A DNA stretch of 57,729 bases from Enterococcus songbeiensis (lineage in GTDB: Bacteria; Bacillota; Bacilli; Lactobacillales; Enterococcaceae), in assembly GCF_005405265.1 (NCBI RefSeq), contig NZ_BJDS01000020.1, positions 1 to 57,729 of the forward strand. The letters run 5' to 3'. Of this stretch, positions 30,882 through 37,329 are shown piece after piece; position 1 is the first letter of the stretch, and each line of letters begins with the position of its first letter. A program made the position numbers and the translations under genes. The notes beneath the pieces were generated by a model. The model made no database searches. It saw only the letters and a program-made list of their open reading frames with translations, and was not told the DNA's origin.

Positions 30882-31157
30882 TTATCTTCTGTCAAACACT
30901 GCTTGAACCTCTTCATACAGTTGCTTGGTTGAATACTGTTTCATCTCTGATGCAACTTCCTGTTGCGTTACATCAGCATAATTATCAGCTAACATCAGTG
31001 TAAGCCACCTGAGTGCTTGCTTTCGACTGCGGTAAACCAGTTTATCTGATTTCTTGATTTCTGTAACCAGATTAATACCAAGTTTTTCTGCGGCAACTGC
31101 ACTTGCTAAATTGCAAGTCAGTTTAGCAGAGCTACCTCTGAATTGCAGCCGGGTCAT
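30882..31157 (-). CDS. Unknown protein of the element operon (91 aa)
   Basis: 91 residues, basic and helical in the middle (SRKQALRWLTLMLADNYADV). Not recognised. It starts three bases after the stop of the 220-residue gene, without its own ribosome binding site, so it is translated by coupling. Its place directly before a tape measure gene is where tail assembly chaperones sit in siphophages, but no sequence similarity is evident to me. Confidence 0.65.
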   Translation of the reverse strand: MTRLQFRGSSAKLTCNLASAVAAEKLGINLVTEIKKSDKLVYRSRKQALRWLTLMLADNYADVTQQEVASEMKQYSTKQLYEEVQAVFDRR

Positions 31158-31160
31158 TTG

Positions 31161-31823
31161 CTACTGTTGCGCTGCATGTTTCCGTTCCAGAAAAGCAGTT
31201 TCAATTTCTGAATGCTGAACCGCAGCCAATTTTTTAGCTTCAAGATTGAACCTCACGGGCATTCTAGCAGTTTGTGACAGAATAGTTCTGCTTTGATATC
31301 CCTTCACCGTTGCAGTAAGTGACCAAAATAAGTTGGTGGATTTTTCTAAGTCACCGCAAATTAAGCGAAATACTTCATCAACTTCTGCAGTATTTGCAGC
31401 GGTCTCAAAGTTTTCCTCCACAGCCGCTGCATTTGTTTCTGCTACTTTAACTAAGTTCATAACTTTTGGGTGTAAAGAAGCTAGGCGAGCATCTACATAT
31501 TCAAAATACCACGTTTGCAGTGCTTCTTTTTCTGCTTCAATCTGTTCTGCTGGGCGCTTTTTAGTTGCGGTTAAAAAGAAGTTCTTTACAGCGTCAGATA
31601 TTGCAGACAATGAGTCACCTTCTGTGGGGACTTTTTGCTCCTCTGCTAGCGCTGCAAGTTCCTCATCCAATGCTTTCTGCTTTGCTTGATACTCTCGCCA
31701 CAACTTCAAAAGTGACTCATTCTCTTTGTCAACCTCTGACAGCAGAGCAGCATCTGGTTTCAGTTTATTTATATCCAACTGATCTTTCAGCGGGCGTTTA
31801 TCTTTCAAAAATGGAAATGACAT
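31161..31823 (-). CDS. Coiled-coil protein of the element operon (220 aa)
   Basis: 220 residues, acidic and alanine/glutamate-rich in the first half (coiled coil at about 30-66, QKALDEELAALAEEQK), with a more basic C-terminal third. No membrane segment. Not recognised. Its ATG follows directly after the stop of the 80-residue gene, and AAGGAG lies 8 bases upstream. It could be a scaffold or structural component; that is a guess from composition and neighbours. Confidence 0.7.
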   Translation of the reverse strand: MSFPFLKDKRPLKDQLDINKLKPDAALLSEVDKENESLLKLWREYQAKQKALDEELAALAEEQKVPTEGDSLSAISDAVKNFFLTATKKRPAEQIEAEKEALQTWYFEYVDARLASLHPKVMNLVKVAETNAAAVEENFETAANTAEVDEVFRLICGDLEKSTNLFWSLTATVKGYQSRTILSQTARMPVRFNLEAKKLAAVQHSEIETAFLERKHAAQQ

Positions 31824-32066
31824 CTACATGCTCCTTACTTGCAGCTGTGCTGCTGATATTTTTGCCATTCTACTTATAAAGTCTGCGCTGTCTTTAGCGC
31901 TTACAGCATAATAAGAGTCAGCTTTTGTAATTGCCATGGCTTCATCTAAAGCAGCAAGCACTACATTTTTGCCAAATTGCTCAACATAATCTGCTGCTAA
32001 TTCAGCATGCTGCAAGAATACAACTTTAGAAAGTTGTACAGCATTATCTACAGGCATTTTACTCAT
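31824..32066 (-). CDS. Unknown protein of the element operon (80 aa)
   Basis: 80 residues, helical and alanine-rich (LAADYVEQFGKNVVLAALDE). Not recognised. Its ATG overlaps the preceding stop by four bases (ATGA), and GGAGGA lies just upstream. Confidence 0.65.
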   Translation of the reverse strand: MSKMPVDNAVQLSKVVFLQHAELAADYVEQFGKNVVLAALDEAMAITKADSYYAVSAKDSADFISRMAKISAAQLQVRSM

Positions 32067-32644
32067 CTGAATCCTCCTGCTGCGGGATTGCTACCAATGC
32101 TCACGACAGTTTTCTTCTTTTCAGTCTGATCAAGTTCTGCTGCATTGATTTCAACTTTATCTGCTTCAAGTTTTGCCATATCCGCCTCATACTGCTGCAT
32201 GCTGGCTGCTAAACCTTCCGAAAAAGTGGTAACAGTATTTGGATGTTGATACTCTTGTAACTGTTTCAATGCACTGTCTAGCTTTTCAAGTTCTGCTTGT
32301 ACTAAAACGTAGTTATCCGCTGCAGTTTCATGAATTAATCTGTAAGGTTCAACTGTTTTCAGTTCTTCAAGTGCTGTATTTCTACGTGATTCTAACATGT
32401 TTTTTAAGTCATGCAATTTATAATGTTGATATAGCTCATCTTTGCTACCAATGCTGGGCTCATGCCGCTCTGATGCTGATTTAGATTGATATGCAATCCA
32501 CTCTGCTGTATTGACAGCTGGGCTAATCAGAAAGCTAGTGTTGATACGTTCATTGTCAACTTTGGCCTGCTCTTTCTCTAGTTCTCTGTTTCTGAAATAC
32601 TGTACAATCTTGTCTTGCGCTGTCACTGATTTTTCTGTGGTCAT
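32063..32644 (-). CDS. Coiled-coil protein of the element operon (193 aa)
   Basis: 193 residues with long charged helices (about 85-140, LYQHYKLHDLKNMLESRR then AELEKLDSALKQLQEY) and a glycine-ending tail (NPAAGGFR). Not recognised. It is coupled to its neighbours by ATGA overlaps at both ends and preceded by AAAGGAG. Confidence 0.7.
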   Translation of the reverse strand: MTTEKSVTAQDKIVQYFRNRELEKEQAKVDNERINTSFLISPAVNTAEWIAYQSKSASERHEPSIGSKDELYQHYKLHDLKNMLESRRNTALEELKTVEPYRLIHETAADNYVLVQAELEKLDSALKQLQEYQHPNTVTTFSEGLAASMQQYEADMAKLEADKVEINAAELDQTEKKKTVVSIGSNPAAGGFR

Positions 32645-32886
32645 TTCTGTTTCTCCTTTAGTTGTTTCGCTTTTTCAAACTTGATAATGCTGTTCATTAC
32701 AAAAACTGTCATCCCTTTTGCTTTTGCGTAACGTTCAACTGTTACCATTTTTTCACCATGGTTACGTTGATGAAGCAGAAACTCATTGTAAACCTCTGCA
32801 CGTGATGGAAACGGTACAATATTTGGCTCTACATGTGTGTTAAACAGTCTTTGCTGCTTCTTGTCCTCTGCTGACTGTTTAGCCAT
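32641..32886 (-). CDS. HTH-like small protein, paralogue B
   Basis: 81 residues. It aligns along most of its length with the next gene upstream: RLFNTHVEPNI against EIFDNVIAPTI, VTVERYAKAKGMTV against VTLTRYASAKKMSV. The RYAKAKGMTVFVMNSIIKF segment has a helix-turn-helix look. Start and stop overlap its neighbours (8 and 4 bases). Possibly a DNA-binding protein; function unknown. Confidence 0.68.
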   Translation of the reverse strand: MAKQSAEDKKQQRLFNTHVEPNIVPFPSRAEVYNEFLLHQRNHGEKMVTVERYAKAKGMTVFVMNSIIKFEKAKQLKEKQK

Positions 32887-33097
32887 TTTTCTGGGAATAC
32901 TCTTTCAGAATTTTGCTGACAGTGGGGACAGACATTTTCTTGGCACTTGCATAGCGTGTTAACGTGACTAAGTTACCATACTGTGCTTGCAGTTCATAAA
33001 ACTCTGCCGCAATGTCTGCATGTGATTGTTTGGGCTGGATAGTTGGTGCAATTACATTATCAAAGATTTCTTTGTGCATATTTACTGTAGTTTTCAT
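32879..33097 (-). CDS. HTH-like small protein, paralogue A
   Basis: 72 residues, a tandem paralogue of the following gene. The C-terminal LTRYASAKKMSVPTVSKILK looks like a helix-turn-helix (MSVPTVSKIL as the recognition helix). ATGA overlaps the stop of the preceding gene. The two adjacent copies may form a heterodimer or recognise related sites. Confidence 0.68.
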   Translation of the reverse strand: MKTTVNMHKEIFDNVIAPTIQPKQSHADIAAEFYELQAQYGNLVTLTRYASAKKMSVPTVSKILKEYSQKNG

Positions 33098-33534
33098 AAT
33101 TGGAAACCGCCTCTATCTGGTTTTTCTTGTGTAGCCTTTGGCATCGCTGGGTTAAACAAGTATTTGTAGTGAATATAATCTAACGTTTTCATTGATTTCA
33201 TTGAAAACTCTTTACTATAACGTGCTTTCTGCTGTCGCCATGATAATACCGGGTTTTCATCTGTTTTCTTTTTTCTAGGAGATGACAGATAATCTTGCAG
33301 CAAATAGTTAGACAGATAATACAGAATAACAGAGTTCGGATACTGTCCAAATTTCTGAAAAAAATCTTCTGTCAACTTGTCAACTGTCGCTACTCTGACA
33401 GGCGTTTCTGGCAGTTCAGCTAAAGGAGTTTTCCGCAAAACTTTTTTAATATATGTCAGCAGTGCATCTGTTGCTTGTGGATACTGGTCAGTTGAGTAAT
33501 CATTAATATTGTATGTAATTTCAGGCTTTCTCAA
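33094..33534 (-). CDS. Unknown protein, first gene of the element operon (146 aa)
   Basis: 146 residues (about 6 charged-helical segments, including QATDALLTYIKKVLRK and YPNSVILYYLSNYLLQDYL). Not recognised. The start is placed at TTG 33534 because AGGAGG lies 6 bases upstream; the open frame continues 19 codons further, through the binding site, and that part is not coding. It leads a seven-gene operon whose members overlap or abut. No good sigma-A promoter is visible upstream. Confidence 0.7.
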   Translation of the reverse strand: MRKPEITYNINDYSTDQYPQATDALLTYIKKVLRKTPLAELPETPVRVATVDKLTEDFFQKFGQYPNSVILYYLSNYLLQDYLSSPRKKKTDENPVLSWRQQKARYSKEFSMKSMKTLDYIHYKYLFNPAMPKATQEKPDRGGFQL

Positions 33535-33909
33535 GTTGTTCCTCCTGCTTAAACTTTCTTTTTTACATGTAATAGCTGTATTTTTAAGCAAGTGAACAAC
33601 AAGAAATGAAAAACTTTTTTAAACTTTTTACATAAAGAAATACAGTTTTTACAGAAAAAAACCTGCCTTTCTGTTCTATACTGCAATTACTGCTGCTTTT
33701 TAAAGCACTGCTAATTGATGGTCGCTAAAGCTCCCATGTGATTCCGCCTTGCGGCTACATCACGTAGCATTTTAAACAGAATAATACGTCTAAAACAGCT
33801 AACAGAAATAAGAGTGTAATACAGTATACAGTAATAATACAGTAATACTGCTATTATCACTGTATGCTGTTATAATCATTTAAGTTTTGTTAGCTTTTAT
33901 TTACATTGA

Positions 33910-33979
33910 GCGTTGGCAGCTTGCTGCCAGCGCAAGGCTTTAGCCTTTTGCACTTAATCAACTGCGCTTTATAAAAGCG
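33910..33979. repeat. Three tandem short-loop hairpins
   Basis: GCGTTGGCAGC-TT-GCTGCCAGCGC (11 bp, one wobble), then AAGGCT-TT-AGCCTT, then CGCTTT-ATA-AAAGCG. Loops of two or three bases are unusual for RNA terminators and none has a T run in phase, so cruciform or protein-binding DNA is more likely. Confidence 0.6.
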
Positions 33980-34113
33980 GCTGTGATTACTGTTTACTAC
34001 TGTTAGACTGTTCACTGTTTGAAGAAAGAATTGGGATAATAGAGTAATAGATGTTAAGCAAAAGCGTAAAACGCTGTATTCTTACTGCCACAAGGGATTG
34101 CTGATTTTACTGT

Positions 34114-34189
34114 TTGCACTAAACTTACCTAAACTTTTCAAGAAATGGCGGTATATCAACATCATGCTTGCACTAAACTTACCTAAACT
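34114..34189. repeat. Pair of 22-bp direct repeats beside rep
   Basis: Two identical 22-base copies beginning TTGCACTAAACTTACC at 34114-34135 and 34168-34189, starts 54 bases apart, just downstream of the rep terminator. Each contains an internal AAACTTACCTAAACT repeat. They are candidate initiator-binding sites. Confidence 0.6.
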
Positions 34190-34202
34190 GTAGCTTTTTC
34201 TC

Positions 34203-34256
34203 TGCAGAAACAGAAAAAACAGGGATACTGTTTCCAGTTTTCCCTGTTTTTTCTGT
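34203..34256 (-). terminator. Terminator of rep
   Basis: A perfect 15-bp inverted repeat (ACAGAAAAAACAGGG with its complement) with a 17-base loop that begins one base after the rep stop codon. The CAGGG/CCCTG core is followed by T-rich sequence. Confidence 0.75.
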
Positions 34257-35144
34257 CTAACTGTAAGTGTAAGAGCCTTCAACACTGTGAAACATTACTT
34301 CATCAGCAAAAGCGGTAACGCCCGCTTGTCTGGTTGAAATTTCAGGGTTCAGCTTATATCTTACAGTTTTCCCAGTGATTACTTTAGCAAATGCCCAAAT
34401 TCCATGATATTTTGCTTTGTTTACAATGTTAGCAGCTGCTTGCCTGCTGATTCCAGCAATTTTAGCTGCATCATCTAGCTTCATATGCAACAAAACATCA
34501 TAATCAATGTCTCTGTTTGGGTTCAAACAGATAATGTTAGTCTGTTTATCCAGAAATGGCAGCATCTTTGCAATAAAAGCTAGCGTTGCTGCATTATTCT
34601 CTAAGTAAAGCTGTTGAATAACCGCATTAAATGCTTTTGCAGTGTGATTGTAATTGCCGTCTTTCTTGTTAAAGGCTCCTCTGTAAAAATAGGTATCATT
34701 CAACTTGTAACAGTTATACTGCTTACCGCCAACTTCTTTTATTTCTGCTGACAGTAAACCAGCTTCTTGCAAACTAGCTATTACTTTCATAGCTGACCGC
34801 TTACTTACTTTTAGTAACTCTGTCACACCATCTGCAGCAAGCGGTATCTTGTTTCTTTCTTGTGCATACAGAATATTATCGTAGTGCATAAATGATGACA
34901 GATACAAAGCGTGACCCAAGTTAGCATTAGTAATACTGCTATCACTGATAAATTGCTCCCAATTTTCCATTTTTACATTAAAAAACGTGCGATCATCTCC
35001 TTCTTTTTTCCAAAATGTGCAAGGTGCGGTTTCAAAAGGTTCTAACTGTCTTTTCTGATAATGCACAGTGTCAATCAGTACTTCGCCAGATTCTAAATCT
35101 AGCTCTACAGCTCTCACTAGCTTTCTTTCTGTTGACTTTGACAA
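34257..35144 (-). CDS. Winged-helix replication initiator-like protein
   Basis: 295 residues. The N-terminal half includes NANLGHALYLSSFMHYDNIL and a winged helix (about 110-165, TELLKVSKRSAMKVIASLQ then AGLLSAEIKEVG), the arrangement of plasmid RepL/RepA-like initiators in Firmicutes. A second helix-turn-helix is at about 228-255 (LDDAAKIAGISRQAAANIVN). I infer a replication role from this and from the adjacent repeats; a regulator is the alternative. The TTG start has AGGAGTAGGGG about 9 bases upstream and lies two bases after a leader peptide stop. Confidence 0.65.
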   Translation of the reverse strand: MSKSTERKLVRAVELDLESGEVLIDTVHYQKRQLEPFETAPCTFWKKEGDDRTFFNVKMENWEQFISDSSITNANLGHALYLSSFMHYDNILYAQERNKIPLAADGVTELLKVSKRSAMKVIASLQEAGLLSAEIKEVGGKQYNCYKLNDTYFYRGAFNKKDGNYNHTAKAFNAVIQQLYLENNAATLAFIAKMLPFLDKQTNIICLNPNRDIDYDVLLHMKLDDAAKIAGISRQAAANIVNKAKYHGIWAFAKVITGKTVRYKLNPEISTRQAGVTAFADEVMFHSVEGSYTYS

Positions 35145-35146
35145 TG

Positions 35147-35188
35147 CTAGTTTCCCCTACTCCTGTTGCTGTAAATATAATTGTACAT
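35147..35188 (-). CDS. 13-codon leader peptide coupled to rep
   Basis: MYNYIYSNRSRGN, with AGGAGG exactly 6 bases before its ATG. Its stop codon is two bases before the rep TTG, and the rep ribosome binding site lies inside it. Translation of the peptide would therefore deliver or clear ribosomes at rep, as leader peptides do in plasmid copy-number control. It is too short for ordinary gene finding, so its reality rests on the spacing. Confidence 0.5.
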   Translation of the reverse strand: MYNYIYSNRSRGN

Positions 35189-35249
35189 TGTTTTCCTCCT
35201 GTTTTTTCTGTGATTTCTGTTCTATGTGTGACTGATGCACAGTCTATTG

Positions 35250-35260
35250 CGTTAAACGCT
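35250..35260. promoter_or_regulatory. Short palindrome upstream of rep
   Basis: GCGTT-A-AACGC, a perfect 11-base palindrome about 60 bases upstream of the leader peptide. It may be an operator for rep; no strong sigma-A promoter was found in the same stretch. Confidence 0.3.
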
Positions 35261-35356
35261 ATGTATTGCTGACAGAAAATCAGGAGATACTCTACACTTA
35301 CTTATTCAGCAAAATTTACAGAAAGGGACATTTTGACAGTAATTATTTTGAAGCGT

Positions 35357-35413
35357 AAAAAACAGACTAAACAGTGAGAGCAGTGTTTCACTCTAAAACT
35401 GTTTAGTCTGTTT
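35357..35413 (-). terminator. Large hairpin terminator between the RNA island and rep
   Basis: AAACAGACTAAACAGT and its perfect 16-base complement enclose a 22-base interior that contains AGTG/CACT. Six T residues follow on the minus strand. It would shield rep from leftward transcription, or end a leftward transcript of the GC-rich island. Confidence 0.75.
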
Positions 35414-35414
35414 C

Positions 35415-36018
35415 TTACCCGTAGTATGAAAAATTGTTAGTGCTACGCACAGTCCTCCCCTTAAACCCTTCAGACCATTGACCGTAAGCAGCTTGTCTGA
35501 TTAGCAGGTCTGAGGCAAACTTCACCCTAGGAAGCAGTGAAAAGTTTTGAGTATAAACTTAAGACACATTTTATGCAGCTTTCCAGCCCTACTGCAACCT
35601 TTTCTGCGAGTTTGAGGTTGTTCCCCCAGTTGTTAGCTGAGAGCTGTTTGTTCAGGCGGTCAGACTCATGTAAACACCGCAGACAGAAAAGGGAATGCGC
35701 CCCACCATCTGGAGTACCTCCCGTGCTTTTTACTGATGGGCAACACTGACCCATTTACAACCAACAGTTTCCACAGAATTGGGCAGAGTCTAACACTTGC
35801 CGCCTGTTGTCAGCAAATTTTGTGTGGCGGTCATGCTGCAGACCTCTGTTACTTCTTTATCAGCAGAAGAACGTCCTTGAAGAAGGCTGACAGAATGCCA
35901 CTTGCATTTACAGTAGTTAAGCTGTAAAATACTGTTAGTTGAATGTTAGTTGTGGATTCTGTTTATTCAGTTTTCATAAAACATTGGAGTCACCTGTTTG
36001 CAGCAGGTGGCTTTTTTT
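35415..36018 (+). ncRNA. Candidate structured RNA (GC-rich island)
   Basis: About 600 bases with no convincing gene. The centre (35461-35760) is close to 50% GC by hand count of four 60-base lines (28-32 each), far above the rest of the element. Local hairpins include GCGGT/ACCGC, GGAGGTACTCC-type pairing, ATGGG/CCCAT, CCGCC/GGCGG and AAGTTT/AAACTT. It ends at a plus-strand terminator (35989-36018), which favours the plus strand, but a minus-strand terminator at the other edge leaves the strand open. By size and setting, large phage-associated RNAs such as ROOL or GOLLD should be tested; no family match is claimed. Confidence 0.5.
35989..36018 (+). terminator. Plus-strand terminator at the end of the GC-rich island
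   Basis: GTCACCTG-TTTGCAG-CAGGTGGC, an 8-bp stem with one wobble, followed by seven T residues. It points toward the convergent integrase gene, so a rightward transcript from the island must exist or have existed. Confidence 0.82.
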
Positions 36019-36033
36019 GTTACTGAGGTGCTG

Positions 36034-37009
36034 TTAGTGCAGGTTCATCAGTGGACTAGTCTTGATAGCTGATTGCACCAGTTCTTCATCTGCCAGTCCT
36101 TCCAGATAAATCTGAGTAGTAGTAAGGTTAGTGTGGCCCAACAGCTTAGACAGCGTGTAAATGTCAACACCGTTTTTCAGTTGAGACTGTGCGAACCAAT
36201 GGCGAAAAGTATGTGGGCTGTTTCTGACTTCTGGTCGCAAATGTGTTGCACGTTTACCAAGCCGTTTCAGCATTTTTTGAACGCAGTCATTTCTGATATG
36301 CTCGCCATCACGGTTTCTAAAAAAGAATTTATTCTTGCTGATTCCTCTTGCTTCGAAGTACGTTTCCCGTATACGCTTATACTTCATAATTTGCTTAATC
36401 ACTGGAGGAGTCAGATACAGCATTCTTGTTTTATCCCCTTTGCCATGCACCAGCAGCTTATCTTTCAGAAACCAGTCATTTTCTAGTTCACAGAGTTCAT
36501 GCACTCTTAGCCCACAGTCGGCCATCAGCATGATTAACAGCTTATCTCTTGCCGCAAAAAACTTATTCTTCTGATTTCCTGCTAGTTCCAGAAATTTTTG
36601 AACCTCCGCATCATTGAAAGGAAGGATAATCTCCTTAGAAATTTTCAGAAATTTAACACGCCGCATTGGATCATCTATATCTCGCATTTCTTCTTCATCA
36701 ATCAGATAATTGTAAAACTTCCTTATTTTTGAAATGTGTGCATTGATAGAGCGAGAAACATGCCCATCTTCACGTAAAAAAGCAACGTAATCTCTGATCA
36801 TACTTCTAGTAACTTGAGTTGGGTACAAACAGTGTTTCTGTTCAACACAGTAAATCTTAAATCTGTCTAGGGCTGATTTAGTAGTTTTAATAGTCCCTTT
36901 TTGTAAGTCCTTCTGTTTCACACAAAAGCAAGAGTTCTTTGATTGCTGGAACCCAGCCAATTTGTGTGTCAATTTGTTCTTCAATATCTGCTTGCGCTTG
37001 CACTGGCAT
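36034..37009 (-). CDS. Tyrosine recombinase/integrase with a +1 frameshift near the N-terminus
   Basis: The core-binding and catalytic domains are intact. Catalytic residues are visible: Arg in CGLRVHEL, Lys in HGKGDKTR, HTFRHW, LLGHTNL and Tyr in TTQIYLEG. The natural N-terminus (MPVQAQADIEEQ to CETEGLTK) is in another frame, from the ATG at 37009 to a stop 40 codons later. It joins the main frame if one A of the run at 36898-36902 is skipped. The main frame alone can start at GTG 37023 with a good ribosome binding site, but its first 40 residues are Cys/Lys-rich and not family-like. Either a programmed shift, a mutation or a sequencing error. It would catalyse integration into the rpsB leader. 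Confidence 0.85.
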
Positions 37010-37012
37010 AAT

Positions 37013-37063
37013 AAAAAAGCCACCTACTTTCTCCTGTTATATTTCAGGTAAAAAGTAAGTGAC
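37013..37063 (-). terminator. Terminator/attenuator covering the integrase start
   Basis: On the minus strand GTCACTTACTTT pairs with AAAGTAGGTGGC (12 bp, two wobbles), with an inner CCTG/CAGG pairing, followed by TTTTTT. The 3' arm contains the integrase ribosome binding region and its GTG; the ATG at 37009 follows the T run. Transcripts from the native rpsB promoter would be stopped here. Confidence 0.7.
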
Positions 37064-37175
37064 TTTTGAAGTCAAAATATTATAATAAAATAACTGTTCT
37101 CCTACATATTAGACGGTTAAACTACTGCACACCTCTGCTAGAAACAGGTTCCTGATTGAAGGTTTACAACTGTAA

Positions 37176-37304
37176 TCATACTGATTACTGCCATGATTTG
37201 TTTCCTCCAATTGGTTTTTGTTTTCCTCTTAAAAGCCGTAAACTCCACAGCAGACTTCGCAAGCAAAGCACCCTGACTGTAAATAGACCTTTAATGTGGA
37301 TTTG
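37176..37304. repeat. attR: 129-bp direct repeat
   Basis: Identical to 24994-25122. Read on the minus strand it gives the rpsB leader and MAVISM, then runs into element DNA and stops after 18 codons, so it yields only a short truncated peptide. Confidence 0.95.
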
Positions 37305-37329
37305 TGCAAGACTCGCTCACACCTAGAAC

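Larger units (their letters stand above)
33535..34256. other. Candidate replication origin / regulatory region
   Basis: 720 bases between the rep gene and the seven-gene operon with no supported gene. It holds a GTGAT-CCGC-GCGG-ATCAC hairpin (33736-33765), iteron-like TACAGTA at 33820, 33827 and 33838 in an AT-rich tract, three consecutive short-loop hairpins (33910-33933, 33934-33947, 33965-33979), and two 22-bp direct repeats. The neighbouring initiator gene and this clustering suggest an origin. Confidence 0.55.
24994..37304. mobile_element. Integrated satellite-like element in the rpsB leader
   Basis: A 12,182-bp insertion (repeat to repeat) bounded by perfect 129-bp direct repeats. It carries a tyrosine recombinase next to the right end, a replication initiator with an origin-like region, an XRE repressor divergent from a sigma-like factor operon, a seven-gene operon of unknown proteins, a phage tail tape measure protein and a GC-rich noncoding island. 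No capsid, portal, terminase, lysin, relaxase or type IV secretion gene is recognised. Its word usage (ACTG/CAGT excess) differs sharply from the flanking chromosome. It could be a phage satellite, a remnant phage-plasmid or a new class of element; the sequence alone does not decide. Confidence 0.9.

Noticed and set aside
34082-34285. A 67-codon frame downstream of rep with a repeated SLGKFSA segment
   Set aside because: The protein repeat only reflects the two 22-bp DNA repeats, there is no start signal, and it overlaps the rep terminator.
35527-35754. A 75-codon cysteine-rich minus-strand frame in the GC-rich island
   Set aside because: The paired cysteines look zinc-ribbon-like, but there is no ribosome binding site, and a 70-codon frame lies on the other strand of the same bases. 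Structured RNA explains the composition better.
24994-37304. A Tn916-type conjugative element
   Set aside because: The sigma-like gene beside an XRE regulator recalls Tn916, but no relaxase, FtsK-type coupling protein or transfer ATPase is present.
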